Of a stretch of 64,000 bases of DNA, positions 12,101-23,008 are shown piece by piece (positions within the stretch are counted from its first letter, which is position 1; each line of letters opens with the position of its first letter). Below the pieces are notes generated by a model. The model worked only from the letters and a program-made list of their open reading frames with translations. It did not search any database and had not been told where the DNA came from. The stretch comes from Ryuthela nishihirai (Eukaryota > Arthropoda > Arachnida > Araneae > Heptathelidae). Position numbers and translations under genes: made by a program. The stretch is taken from assembly GCA_038380435.1 (NCBI GenBank), contig JAWZYU010000027.1:4957156-5021155 (forward strand), in the 5' to 3' direction.

Positions 12101-12480
12101 TCAGAAAGTTGAGATAAAATATCATTAAAAAAATTTCAGTAATGGTTAAGCCAGGATTATAAATGTTTAAGACAGTAAAGGTAAAGTCATTAATTAATAT
12201 TTGAATAGCCAAAAGTTCTAAATGATGTATGTCATAATTAAGAGGAATAATTTTGTGATTAATTTTTTGTTGAATTAAAAAACCTACTCCACAGCTACTG
12301 TGTGGAGAGAAATGGAAATAAAAGATAAAATTGGGGATGGAAATGTTTTTTTGTTTCAATTTCTTGAAGTGCAAATATTATTTAATTTGATATTTAGAAA
12401 ATAGGATGACTTCCTCCCTTTTAGAGATTATTCCCCTACAATTCCATTGTAGGTGATTTATTTTATTACGTTTTAAATTG
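9171..12480 (-). pseudogene. LINE-B ORF2 (endonuclease-RT-RNase H), multiply frameshifted
   Basis: Endonuclease pieces lie at 12093-12374 (VLNIYNPG) and about 11870-12085 (SHHALWHS, then SIIDLTLISPELL, then GSDHHPV). RT is seen at 10800-11075 (PGKIPTEFNSYRPISLLSN) and at about 10480-10560, with an intact catalytic FTGYADDLTFW. The thumb is at 9895-10305. RNase H is at about 9171-9690 with IDGS, HAEIFAVIAAF, FIDSKGA and CWIPGHFGIKENEEVDRIAK, so the acidic residues are retained. The enzyme would nick target DNA and prime reverse transcription there. Many frameshifts make it non-functional. Confidence 0.85.
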
Positions 12481-12747
12481 GAGTAATATGTCCATAATTA
12501 GTATGTATATTTCTTCCGTGGGGCATATGAATGTAAGTAAGTGCAAAACTAGGTCGATAAAAAGGTTGCAACATTTTCGTCATTCAGTTCCTTAGCAATT
12601 GTATTTGGAGATAGCGTGTTTAATTTTATTGGTTTGCACACTTCTACTAGAAAGTTTTTCCTTTGTTATATTGGCATAAGATGGAGAGTTCAAAGATCTT
12701 GGATTTTAAATGAAGATATCATATGAATATATATATTTAAATGAAGT

Positions 12748-14099
12748 TCATATGCTCCACGGAAGAAATATGCATACTACTTTACATTTCTGTGAAGCCA
12801 TTCTTCCAGATGTAGAAATTTCCTTAGAAGTGGAAGGACGTGACATTTTTTCAGTTATGTCAGAGACGACTGCCCTTTTCTTTTCCAACAATTGTCGTTT
12901 ATGTTGAAGAGAATTAAAGGAATCAAGTCCATGCAAAAGTTGATTATTATACATATCAGCTGTGAGAAGTGGTTCCTCAGACCTTTCTTCAATATTATAT
13001 AGATTGTGAGATTCGTAATCTTGTAGGTTTTCAACTTGAAAACGTGAGGAAGCTGACGGATTGAGATTGGAGTTCATGCGGACCTCGGAAAGCGCCCTTG
13101 TCTCCCGGACCTGACTGAGCTCTTTCTTAGCTAGACTGAAAGCGGAGGTCCAACTGCATTGCACCCAGTGTTGAATCCGCATAGCTCTGCATGCGATTTT
13201 TTTTTTGACATCCAAAATAAGTAGCAGGATGATCTTTGCCACAGTTAGGGCACACAAAATCTGTATTTTTACATGTTTTGTAGGAATGTGGGCCTCTACA
13301 ACTTTTGCTTCCAATCCTAATCCTGCAACCAGTGGCGACGTCCCCCACCGCCAGCAGTTACTGCATATCGCTGGCGATCCAAAATGTTCCTTTACATAAA
13401 AGTGAGAGAATCCAATATTGACGTTTCTTGGAAGTTTGTTTTTTGTAGAGTAAATTACCACATTTTCTGTGGGTTTCACGTATCCATCTTTCGAGCTGTT
13501 AGGTAGATATCTAATCAATGCGTCTTACTCGATATACATCAGTCTTTAAGGCATTGCAAGAGGTAGTCATCGCTGTATTTAAAATTAACGTTGACTAGTA
13601 GACCCATTGAATGGTCCTTGTCAGGGAATCTAAAAGAAACATCAACACCAAGAATGTTAGCAATATTTTTAAGTTTGTCTAATTCGGTTTCATTATCGGG
13701 GAACAGAATTACGTCACCTTTTCTAGTAAATCGCCCCTTAATATCTTTATTGAGAGTTTGAAAAAAGAAGTCGGATACCTTTTCATCATATAAGTCTGCA
13801 AGTTTGGTGTTATCACTGTAAAAGATGATGGCCAGTTCAGCTTTCTTTGGTCTTCTTCGAGGTGGTAAAGCATCAGTTTCTTCATCAATCGCTGATTCAT
13901 CATCAATGAGATCACCATCTTCTGGAGAGTCATCTAAATTATGGGGTTGATCCAAATGATGTGGGAAGTCTCGAGTTTGGGATGTAATTTTACCAGCGGT
14001 AGTGATCTTTTTGTTCATGCGATGCGTGTCAAAGAAATCACTGGTCTCCAGGACATCATTTAAGTCATCATCAGAAATCGATTTATGATTATTAGCCAT
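12748..14099 (-). pseudogene. LINE-B ORF1 (gag-like nucleic-acid-binding protein)
   Basis: ATG at 14099 opens a 186-codon frame (MANNHKSISDDDLNDVLETS) with an acidic N-terminus followed by a basic patch (RRRPKKAEL). A second frame, 12748-13518, carries the C-terminal half after a frameshift near 13520-13540. Zinc-knuckle cysteines appear as CSNC near 13350 and as CPNCGKDHPATYFGC in the overlapping frame near 13230. At least one more frame change therefore splits the knuckle region. In this LINE group ORF1 coats the RNA and chaperones annealing at the target. Confidence 0.78.
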
Positions 14100-14699
14100 T
14101 TGTGTTTTATCAAGGTGTTTGCTGTTTTTTAAGCTGTCCTTGTTCTGAGGACTTTATTGGGATTCCACTTGTACGTTTCATTTTGTTATTTATGTTATTT
14201 GCCTTCCTTTTGCCGCCCATCAGAAAGTGAAGAACTGTAGAACTTGAACATATAAGAGATCACAGACAAATCAAAATGAAGCCAAAGATGAAATGATCAT
14301 ACCAAAGATGAAAACAGGAACCCAAAAATTGGCGACCGTTATTCTCACTATCTACTTTCAGAATCTCAATCCTTGTTGTGCTGTATAACTACGTTTCTTT
14401 TTTCCTAGTAGAAATTCCTCTCCGTTATTTGTTGTCCAGACTCATTGTTGCAATCTATGAGTTCGACTGTTACGAAGGTACTCATCCACTTGCAGAGCTC
14501 AAACAACGGAATAACTGGCATGAAAGGAACTGCGCATGTATCTCCTCAGTAAATGCGTCTCTGGATGATCGGAGTTAGGTTACAGATTGACTTCCCCAGA
14601 ATTCCATGGTGGAGGAGAATCTGGGTAGTGTTGGTGTGTTCTCGACTGTGGTTATGCTATTCTCAAAAATTTGGGTATAGCGAACCTTGTTGGCTTTTC

Positions 14700-16336
14700 G
14701 CAGAGTCGAATTATTACAACTCAGCATGGATTAGAGGAATGTGACTTGCAAGAGTTATTAAAAAAATTTTAAAAGATCGTGAACTCTTGGATTGCACTTG
14801 AAAGCATGTGTGACATATGCTTTATGGAAAAAAATTATCAATGTTAGGTACTGATTTGAGGAAAGAAATATTAAAAAGAATTGATGTTACCCTTACTTTG
14901 GCCTTTGGAAAGAAATATTAAAAAGCATTGATATTACCATTTGACGTTTGGAAAGAAATATTAGAAAGAATTGATGTTACCCTTACTTTGGTCTCATCTG
15001 ATCTAGCCTTTAGGGGACACCGCAAACAACTTGGTGAGCCGCATAATGGGAGTTTCCTATTATTGTAGATATTATTGAACTATAGGCAAAATACGACGCA
15101 ATATTATCAAAATTATTTCATGAAAGCGGCAACAAAAAGAAAATTACCTATTTGAGCCCATGAGTACAGAATGAATTACTTAATATGTTGGCATTAAAAA
15201 TTTACTTATTTCATATTCATTTTATTCCATTTGACACAACTCCAGATGTTTCAAAGCAAGATCAACTCAGTCAGATATTTCTCTATGTTGCCATTAATTC
15301 CGATGCAAATGGATCACCAATTGAGTCGAAAATGAAAGTTTTCTTGGATTTTTTTCCAGTTTCTGACCAAAGGTTTGATGACTGAAATAATAGAAACTGT
15401 TGAAAGTTGTGGTATTTCTATAAAGAAATGTCCTGGTCAAGGATATGATATGGCAGCAGTAATGAGTGGCATTTATTCAGGTGTCCAAGAAAGATTTCGG
15501 AAAATTAAAAAAGAATGCAACTTTTATTCAATGTGCAGTTCATAATTTTAAATTTAATGCTGGACGATACTGCTAAAATACCTGAAGTTCATTTTATGAT
15601 AACATTTAAAGTTTATGGTTTCTTCAGTCAGAGCATTAAAAGATGGAAACTTTTGCAAAAGAGTGGAAAAAATGAACAGAGAATCCAAACTATTAAAAAG
15701 GTTGTGTGCAACTCGATGGTGATCAAGGCGTGATACCCTTTTTGTTGTTTGCTTTCGATACATTGATATTATGAAAGTTCTGATTCTGAATAATAACATC
15801 GAAAAGATCAAGCGTGGAATGAAGCCAGTGCCTTAAAAAATATATATAGAAACATATAAATTTATCTTACTCTAATTCAGTCAAAAATAGAGACCACTAA
15901 TGTAGTGTCGAAGATTCTTCAATCCCCTAAGAAACCAAAATGATGGGTGAAGCTATAGAGAGATTACAAAATTATAGGGCTGAATTTTTTGAAGTGGAAA
16001 AAGCCGCTGAATCTATAGATAATGTCATGGTGAACTGAATGCCAGTTTGCCCAAAAGCGAAATATTCGTACTAAAACGTTTTTTGACGAACGAATCGTAA
16101 CTGAAAAAGCCGGTTCATTAGCAATCGATGTCGTGAACAAATTTAAATTCTTGTATCCTTCGAATCTTATTGAGAAAAGTGATGATTACACTTCCGCTAA
16201 CTACCTCGCTGAACTATATTCGGATATTTCTTCCGAATTACCCCAGCAGTTACTCTTAGTGCGGAACGTACTCCAAAAAGATATATTAAAAATAGAAGAT
16301 ATGGCTAAACTTATGATTAAGAATCATAAAAGGTAA
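14700..16336 (+). pseudogene. ZMYM1-like hAT transposase relic (DUF4371 type)
   Basis: Successive frame fragments match the hAT-derived zinc finger MYM-type 1 architecture: LAFRGHRKQLG near 15005, YDAILSKLFHESGNKKKITY near 15090-15150, and FDTTPDVSKQDQLSQIF at about 15228-15285. CPGQGYDMAAVMSGIYSGVQ follows near 15430-15490, then LCATRW near 15705 and a C-terminal frame at 16133-16336 (ANYLAELYSDISSELPQQLL). The C-terminal hAT dimerisation block expected after this point is absent, so the copy is 3'-truncated. Several stops and frameshifts occur, and a segment near 14860-14998 is locally triplicated. I saw no terminal repeats. It could be a dead autonomous hAT or a decayed domesticated gene; the former is likelier. 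Confidence 0.8.
14860..14998 (+). repeat. Local triplication inside the hAT relic
   Basis: The motif GGAAAGAAATATTAAAAAG followed by ATTGATGTTACC and CTTACTTTGG occurs three times with small differences and partial units. The encoded phrase KEIL(K/E)RIDVTLTL is repeated, which is not a family feature, so this is a local tandem duplication. Confidence 0.75.
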
Positions 16337-16822
16337 AAGGACACCGTGTCCTCCTTTTCGCATATGTTTTAAAATTTCTTTGACTATCATCTGCTGTTGT
16401 TAACCGTGAAAGCTAAATAAATGTTTCGAAAGTTACTATTTTCTGTAATCTCAATATTAGTAATTTACAATTGTCTGATTGGATTATTTTGCTTCCGTTC
16501 ACGGATAGCTGATTGCGTTTTAATTTACAGTATAAAGTACAGAAATTACACCTGGTTTGTACACGAGCTTTTCGCTTTCTGTAAATAGTCCTCGATTGTT
16601 TACCAAAATCGTCACATCATATATTTCGATTAATTACATCTTTCCTTGGCCGAAATGTTAGTAGGAAAACGTATTTTATACCGTATTAGTAGAACCCCAA
16701 CATCTACAGGTAATTTATATGTGCCTGTATATTAATTTCCTTGGTAACGATCAGAGAGTATATATAACGTCTAAATATTTAACCAGAGAGCCTTCGCTTT
16801 TTTCAATTCTAACAACTTCAAA
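16337..16822. other. Intergenic sequence without recognised features
   Basis: No open frame or repeat recognised between the hAT relic and the MITE. Confidence 0.45.
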
Positions 16823-16830
16823 CTTTAGAG

Positions 16831-17101
16831 CAGGCGTGTCCAACCCGCGGCCCTGGACAGCTAGTAAGGCGGCCCACAAAATCGTAAAGTTTACGACATA
16901 AGCTTTCAACATGATTTTCAGCGTTTTTGTTATCCCACTAGTTTTATGTTGCCCTTTTTTAATTTTATAATAAAAAACATAAGAAAATAAATGGCTTTAT
17001 TTTTTATATACATTAACTATATTATACATTTTATGTGCGGCCCAAAGCAATTCATTTTCAGTCAATGCAGCCCAGGGAAGTCAAAAGGTTGGACACGCAA
17101 G
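16831..17101. mobile_element. hAT-type MITE (271 bp)
   Basis: The left end is CAGGCGTGTCCAACC and the right end on the opposite strand reads CTTGCGTGTCCAACC. The flanking 8-mers CTTTAGAG (16823-16830) and CTTCAGAG (17102-17109) match at 7 of 8 positions, consistent with a hAT target duplication. Sub-terminal GGCCC/GCGGCCCAAAG blocks are also inverted. There is no coding capacity. Confidence 0.82.
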
Positions 17102-17228
17102 CTTCAGAGGAAATATTGTCACATTATAAACGATTTCGTAAAAAGACATGCACTCTATGGCACGCATTTAAATCTATCGAGATAGCGAACAGTAGCCGTG
17201 GCACAGATCTGTGAAAAAAACACGCTGT

Positions 17229-18356
17229 GAATGGGTTTGAGAAAGATTCTTTAGCCCCTCGGGTGGCATGTTGCAGGGAAATAACAGTCTTAAATACCAG
17301 AGCCTACAACAAAGTTATACTGTTTGGGTTTTAAAGATTCTTAGTCCCTGGGGTGGCGTGTTGCAGAGAAATCTCCATCTTCGGCACCGTAGTTTTTTAT
17401 GTCACCTCTATATCAAACATGTTATGGTGAAAAACTATTTGTCTCCCCTGCGAAATATGAATTAAATCAAAACTGGAAATTTTACCCTTATGTACTCCCC
17501 TGATGCAACGGACTCGTAAGGAATGATTCTGCGGGGAGAAATCAACTCCTTTTTCAAACCGTAGAGTACACTATTTTCAACTGTAATGTACGTTGCAGTG
17601 GGGAAAGAAAAATTATTTCATCATGTAATTCACCGGAAAAAGTCAGGTTTATTACCATAATCAATATGCGAAGTTCACTAAAAATGTTTTAAGATCATTG
17701 TCTAACCGTCATGTTTCCGGTCATTAGTTTATTACACATTTATGACGTCGGTGGTCTAAGTGTGACACCATTAAACATATTTTACTTGAGCGTCCTGCTT
17801 TTAATCTTGAACGGAGTTTTTATTTTGCGTACCTTACAAGAGGATATGTTTTACCGTTTGATTTCCTGCATTTTTTATTATATATACCCAATACTTTATT
17901 TGTATCTTTTTCGGTTTAATGCTTCCACCTGCTCTATTTTAACTAGACTTTTGCTTCGGAACCGAAGTTTTACGTCAACCTCTATATCAAACGTGTTATG
18001 GTGAAAAACTGTCTCCACTGCAAAATATGAATTAAAATTTACCCCTATGCACTGGTCTCGTAAGGAAGATTCTGACGGAAAAATCAATCTCTCTCTCAAA
18101 ATGTAGAGTGCACTATTTACCAATGTAATGTATGTTGCATTGGAGAAAGAAAAATTATTTCAGTCATGTAATTCACCGGAAAAAGTCAGGTTTATTAATA
18201 CCATAATCAATATGTACGGGAATTTTTATTTTGCGTACCTTACATTCGGGCGTGTTTTTTTCGCAAAGACTCCTTTATACCTTTTTACTTTATTTATATT
18301 TAATCTTTTTCGGTTTAATGCTTCCACCTGATGTATTATAACTAGACTTTTGCACC
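17229..18356 (+). repeat. Diverged tandem direct duplication of unknown family
   Basis: A first unit from about 17390 to 17955 is repeated at about 17958-18356. Shared blocks include CTCTATATCAAAC with GTTATGGTGAAAAACT, then TCATGTAATTCACCGGAAAA, then TTTTTATTTTGCGTACCTTA, then TCGGTTTAATGCTTCCACCT. A shorter pair precedes it (17229-17283 and 17331-17374, both with GGGTGGC-TGTTGCAG). The second unit has internal deletions. No protein family is recognisable; these could be long repeats of a non-LTR-type or Penelope-like element, but I have no coding evidence. Confidence 0.75.
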
Positions 18357-18589
18357 TCTTTTGAAGCATTATGTAAACCATAAAACCAATAATTGAAACC
18401 TATTAATCGCTCTAAAAGCCTGATTGCAAATTAATTTTTCGTAAAACGCGTAAGTATATTCCACTTTAATTATATACGTTTGTTTCAAATTATCATTTAA
18501 AAAAAAACCTTCTTAGGCTTGAGTTATACAAAATCTCCTTCTCTGATATTTTAAATCGATTTCTGAAGTTTGTTGACGTGAAGCCTCGG

Positions 18590-19530
18590 GGCCTTACCTT
18601 CTGCTAATGCCTCGTTACAATCCTGTTTCCCTCTATTCAATTAACTGCCGTATCTCCATCGCCGTCTTTCTCATTGCAACCCGCGTGTTTGCAAGTGTAC
18701 GTCGGTGAAGGTCCGGCTTCAGCATTCTGTCCAACTAAAGCAGTGGTTCTGAAGGGCACACTTTCCTAGCTAAGTAGCAGTCGACGTTTGCGGCCTATTA
18801 ACCCGCTCCCTTGCAGACAGTCTGCACCTCCGCAATGCGAAATTTTCTTCTGTTACATCGGAATGACATTTTTCTGGAGGCTTTAGTCACATCCATTGTC
18901 GCTAGCGTCTCTCCTGTTAAACGGAACGTATCGTTGTATTAGGATTCTCTACTCGTTAACAAACCATGCACTTTTCTCCCGAGTGTGCGTTACGCCCCTT
19001 GCAGACGGTTGGCGAACGAAAGATACGGCTCCTCAAAACTCTCTTTTTATTGTAGTTAGCGGCATTCTTCGCACACTCATCTACACTACGGCAGCAGTTC
19101 CGAGACACGCCTCCTTTTTAGCTGTTACGTGGCTTCCATCGAATTCGCTCTTATTTTCGCGTTTCCTAAGTACAATGTGCGCTATCTTTCCCAACAGAAC
19201 GCTTCTCAAAGCACCTCGGTCCTCTCAGAATAGGTTTCTTGCCTACTGTGAATACAACGGCATGACACTCACGCAAGTTCATGCTCTCACATTGTCTAAA
19301 CACAAGCCTATTGTACATCCACTAGTATTATTTTTCGGACCAGCCTATGAACTCCAACAAACACTTTTTCCCTCCCGACTTAGTTTGGCAAACAACAGAG
19401 TCAGATCTGCAGCGATAAATACTGTGCGCATGCGCGAGGTTCTATAATTACACTTTCCTTCCCGACTTACTTTGGTATACGACAACAGAGTCAGATCTGC
19501 AGCGACTGCCCTCGGGAAATTCTATACACC
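18590..19530. other. CpG-richer block of unknown nature, with a 183-codon open frame
   Basis: This stretch is visibly richer in C, G and CpG (GTCGCTAGCGTC, TTACGCCCC, GCGCATGCGCGAGG) than the AT-rich surroundings. A frame at 18896-19447 (183 codons, plus strand) has no recognisable motif. At the end, a duplicated block is seen at 19365-19415 and 19451-19505 (TCCCGACTTA..., then AACAGAGTCAGATCTGCAGC). It could be the regulatory end of a younger mobile element, or a CpG-rich promoter. The sequence does not decide between these. Confidence 0.5.
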
Positions 19531-19744
19531 ATCCTTACTACTCTGGGAATACCAGTTTTGCATTGGGATGCACAAGTCCTAATAAAAAAAATCTACTTGG
19601 CGTTAAAAAAAATCGGTACTAAGAAACTGACACGTATTTCCCAATAGGCACTAGCGTAGGGGCGCAGTCATTTAAATGTTAGTTTATTTAAGTAACAACA
19701 AAATTATGCTTTTTTTTAATTTTAACTAAAAAAAAAATAAATAA
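19531..19744. other. AT-rich spacer
   Basis: Contains A-runs next to the SINE2 tail and nothing else recognisable. Confidence 0.4.
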
Positions 19745-19806
19745 ATACCCCCTCAAGCAGCTGCTTGCCACAGAGGTCTGACAGGAGCCTGTCAGTTTAT
19801 ATGCCA
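19745..19806 (-). mobile_element. SINE2 3' tail fragment
   Basis: On the minus strand it reads CATATAAACTGACAGGCTCC, TGTCAGACCTCTGTGGCAAG, then CAGCTGCTTGAGGGGG and an ATTTATT-rich tail. This is the conserved SINE2 3' end. The tRNA-like head is missing. Confidence 0.8.
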
Positions 19807-20012
19807 TGGTTACAAGTATTATGGACGGCGATTACTCTCTTTTCAAAGCACGCTCTCTCATGATAGAGGAAAGACAAACTTTTAAAAGAATATGGATTGT
19901 GAGGAAATACACTATATTATCAAAAGTATTAGGATACTTTCCATACTATGTGAATGGAACAATATATTCAAAATTCCCAAACTTTGATGGCCAAAGATGA
20001 CACTTTCGCAGA

Positions 20013-20396
20013 TTGGGTTGTTTTACCTCTGAGCAGCACTTTTTTTGCACACAATGGGCTAAATGGCCAGGTTACAAGGATCCCGAAGGCTCAGAGAAGG
20101 TTGGGGGAGGGGACCCACTGGAACAGCTGTTGGGAGACAGATGGTAGCCACCCGTCAAGGCCATCCAGCGTGTTCTTTTAACGAGCACAGGGTATGGCTC
20201 TCCCGCACACGGGCCACGACTTAACGTTCCATCCGACGGACGGCTGCCTTTCCAAGCCCATCGGTGTCCCATACTGACCGTGGGCAGAGCGGGAAATTTT
20301 GCGGAGATAAATCTCAACGCTGACCCAGCTGGGGCTCTAACTCGGGAACTACAGATTACGAGCCTGGCGCGCTACCGACTGAGCCACACCCGCCCC
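20013..20396 (-). mobile_element. SINE1, full length (384 bp)
   Basis: The head at the right end reads, on the minus strand, GGCTCAGTCGGTAGCGCGCC with GGCTCGTAATCTG and a B-box position altered to GAGTTAGAGCC. The body matches the copies at 21798, 33877, 35376 and 42059, and the tail is AGGTAAAACAACCCAA. It is flanked by an 11-bp target duplication ACTTTCGCAGA at 20002-20012 and 20397-20407. It is transcribed by pol III in its active form and mobilised by a LINE in trans. Confidence 0.92.
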
Positions 20397-20407
20397 ACTT
20401 TCGCAGA

Positions 20408-21780
20408 AGTTAAATTGTAGCTCTCAATCAAATATACCCAATTTTAGATTTCAGAAAATATTTTAATATTTGAAAGCTTATTAAAGCTGAAATATCTGAC
20501 AGTAGATGCTGTTTTGCTTGTCCCAGAAAGTTTTTCAAAATTGATGCAAAGTGAAAACATTGCATTAATTTTGTATCAAGAATTCTTTAAATTGATTCAA
20601 GATCAATTCATTCATTTGATCAAGAATTCTTTAAATTGCTAAAAATCTAGATTTTGAGAATATTTTTAGATTTTCCATTTCTTGCAATCTTTTGCTAAAA
20701 AATGCTTACTGAAAGTTTTGAAGAGAGCTTTGAATACAGTTTTCCATTTACACAACATGAAAATATCCCAATACTTCCGGATAATTTAGTATAATTTGTT
20801 CATTCCCAGATTAAAAAAAAGCAAAGAAGTAAAATGTTTAAATTTGAAATGAATAATTTGTTTTTTTAAATGTCTTTTATGCCCTTTATGCCTTTATTTT
20901 TAATGTTTTTTATGCCTGCCGAATATTACAAGTTATATGTTATGTATAATATTAATAAATACCATTAATTTCACTATTTCTTATACTGTAACTTATCATT
21001 AAACGCCATACATCTATTTCAATTACACTATTTCCTTTCCTCATGGTTGTAAAAGTGAGAAAATTAGTATTTTTGATTAAAAAAAAATACTGCACATAAG
21101 GGGGCACCACTTCATGTGAGTAGAGGGCCAGAAGTGTAAATTCGGCCTTGCTAAGAAACTAAAGATGAAATTAAACCTAAGAAAATTTTAATTGCGTCTT
21201 GGTATGTGTGACTTTTGGCTGTCAATGAAGGGCTCATGATTTTACTATGCAACTTTGGGTCAATCTCAGTGAGAAGTGACTCATGAAACAAGTGGCCCAC
21301 ACTTGTCGTATATGGCTGGCAGTGAATTGAGGGCATCTCCTACTTCTCTACAAAGTGTTTATTTTATCAATAGAGTTGCCTAAATTTCTTGTGTCATGCT
21401 TTAGAGTTTGTTTCAAACTACATAAATGTAAATTTTTGGACCATGAAATTGAGAACATGCCTAAATTAATAAATCATGTAATGCCAAACTCGAATAAATA
21501 AAAACTGTGCTAATCGAGTACTACCTGCATACTTACCTAACACAGAAATTAGTTCATTCTAATTAGACAAAAAATATGAATATTGAAAATTAATAATCTC
21601 ATATTTCTGCTTTAAAATGCACGCAAATATAGCAAATGTTTTTGGGTGCAAATTGGGTTCATTATGCACCGAGTTAATAATAAATTATAAATACACACTA
21701 ATTTTTTAATTTTTGGGAATTGATTGTGATGTGAAATTTCTTGATACATTATCACTGATAGTGAAATAATAATGCACACA
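20408..21780. other. Non-coding AT-rich sequence
   Basis: No gene recognised. A 20-bp block ATCAAGAATTCTTTAAATTG occurs twice near 20575 and 20618. The stretch 21095-21340 is less AT-rich, with a 61-codon minus-strand frame (21151-21336) that I cannot assign. Confidence 0.45.
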
Positions 21781-21797
21781 GCATATTATTATTGGGG

Positions 21798-22176
21798 TTG
21801 GGCTATTTTACATTGAAATGCTTTTTTCTGCACAAATGGGATAAAATGGTCAAGCCACAAAAAGACCCCAAGGGCTCACAGAAGTTTGGGTGGAGGGAAC
21901 ACATGCACAACTGTTAGGACACAGATGGTAGCCTCCCCTCAAGGCCATTCATTGTGTTCTTTAACATGCACAGAGTATGTTCTCCCACACAAGGGCCAAA
22001 GATTTATGTCCCATCCGACAGATGCCGGTCTTTCCAAGCTCATCAATGCCCCGTACCAAACAAGGGCAGGGTGGGGTTTTGTATAGATAAATCTCAACGT
22101 TGACCCAGCTGCGACTCAAACCTGGAAATTGTAGATTACAAGCCTGGTGTGCTACTGATTGAAACAACCCCACCCC
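21798..22176 (-). mobile_element. SINE1, older copy
   Basis: Same structure as the other SINE1 copies but much more diverged (AGTAGCACACCAGGCTTGTAA for the A-box and anticodon region). The flanks (TATTATTATTGGGG at 21784-21797 and CTTATTATTTGGGG at 22177-22190) look like a slipped target duplication. It lies just downstream of the UFD1 stop codon, in or beyond the presumed UFD1 3' UTR. Confidence 0.85.
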
Positions 22177-22190
22177 CTTATTATTTGGGG

Positions 22191-22712
22191 TCTGTTAATG
22201 TGCTGTGTGCATTACTATTATTATTATGCACAGTGTAATTAACAGTAATGTTGATGAAAAATGTTCTGTTCTTTCATTCATCTAAAAATATTCAAAAAGC
22301 TCTTATTCTCTTTATTTCCAAGTGATAATTAGAGCAAATTTTCAATGCAACAAAACTATTTTTTTTAGACCCTTTATCTGCAGTTCATTAAATCGCATTA
22401 CACATACAAAATTCAAGCACTGAGATAAAGAAATAAAAATGCAATTAACTTACTTTACAAAAAGAAATGTAAAAAGACTGACTTCACCGGGAATCAAACC
22501 AGATCTCCCATTTATATGTGGTGATGTTTAAACGTGCTAGCCTTACATCTGTTACACAGATAATCAAGAAATAACACATAAACAGGATCAACAAGCAGTG
22601 CATATCCAGAGGTCTGAGTTTGATTCCCACTCAAAGCTACCTATTTAAGTTCTACTGTTTCATAAATGTGAAACATGATCAATGGGTACTTTTAAACAGC
22701 AGTAATAAGATT
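22191..22712 (-). other. Presumed UFD1 3' UTR region with tRNA-like remnants
   Basis: This is the segment downstream of the UFD1 stop on the minus strand. An AATAAA hexamer on the minus strand at 22311-22316 is a candidate polyadenylation signal about 400 bases past the stop; this is a guess from position only. At about 22480-22575 the minus strand has a B-box-like GGTTTGATTCCCGG after a tRNA-like segment. At about 22615-22640 the plus strand has a similar GAGTTTGATTCCCAC. They look like decayed SINE heads. Confidence 0.35.
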
Positions 22713-22787
22713 TTATTTTCGGCCTTTAGGTCGCAGTGTTCTGCCTTTTCCAGAAAAAGCCTCGAACTCATCTGCTGATGGTTTCTC
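22713..22787 (-). CDS. UFD1: UFD1 terminal coding exon (second SHP box and stop)
   Basis: The minus-strand exon encodes EKPSADEFEAFSGKGRTLRP followed by KGRK and TAA (22713-22715). It follows a TTTAG acceptor at 22788-22790. FSGKGRTL fits the SHP (BS1) consensus F-x-G-x-G-x-x-L near the UFD1 C-terminus, which binds the N-domain of Cdc48/p97. The KGRK ending also fits UFD1. The reading frame is phase 0 and continues exactly from the exon ending GDDMD at 33133. The 19-residue spacing between FIR and AFSG equals that in vertebrate UFD1 as I recall it. UFD1 with NPL4 delivers ubiquitylated substrates to p97 in the cytosol, nucleus and at the ER membrane. No lesions are seen. Confidence 0.9.
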   Translation of the reverse strand, partial: EKPSADEFEAFSGKGRTLRPKGRK

Positions 22788-23008
22788 CTAAAGCATAAAT
22801 TAAAAATTAATTACAGAATAAACTATTAACATTAACATTCAGTATAATCAGGGCCATTTCTAGGTGAGAGGCAGTAAAGTACTACCTATAAGGGTAGCAT
22901 ATCTAAAAGGCAGCCAAAATAAGACTTCTCCATGAAAAAAAAGGAAGAGGAAAGGGTCATCATTAAAACTGACTACTAAAGAAATTTTTTTTTCTGATTA
23001 TAATACTA

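Larger units (their letters stand above)
8683..14225 (-). mobile_element. LINE-B: I-group-like non-LTR retrotransposon with RNase H, near full length, decayed
   Basis: Read on the minus strand it has, in order, ORF1 with zinc-knuckle cysteines, an APE endonuclease, a reverse transcriptase, an RNase H domain and an AT-rich 3' end (T/A tracts at 8683-8770). The order APE-RT-RNase H plus a gag-like ORF1 is that of the I/R1/LOA group of LINEs. The estimated length is about 5.5 kb. The 5' limit is approximate: ORF1 begins at 14099 and an untranslated leader probably extends to about 14225. Confidence 0.85.

Noticed and set aside
18896..19447. 183-codon plus-strand open frame as a host gene
   Set aside because: No recognisable domain, splice structure or codon pattern; it overlaps duplicated, CpG-rich sequence and is better left as unknown.
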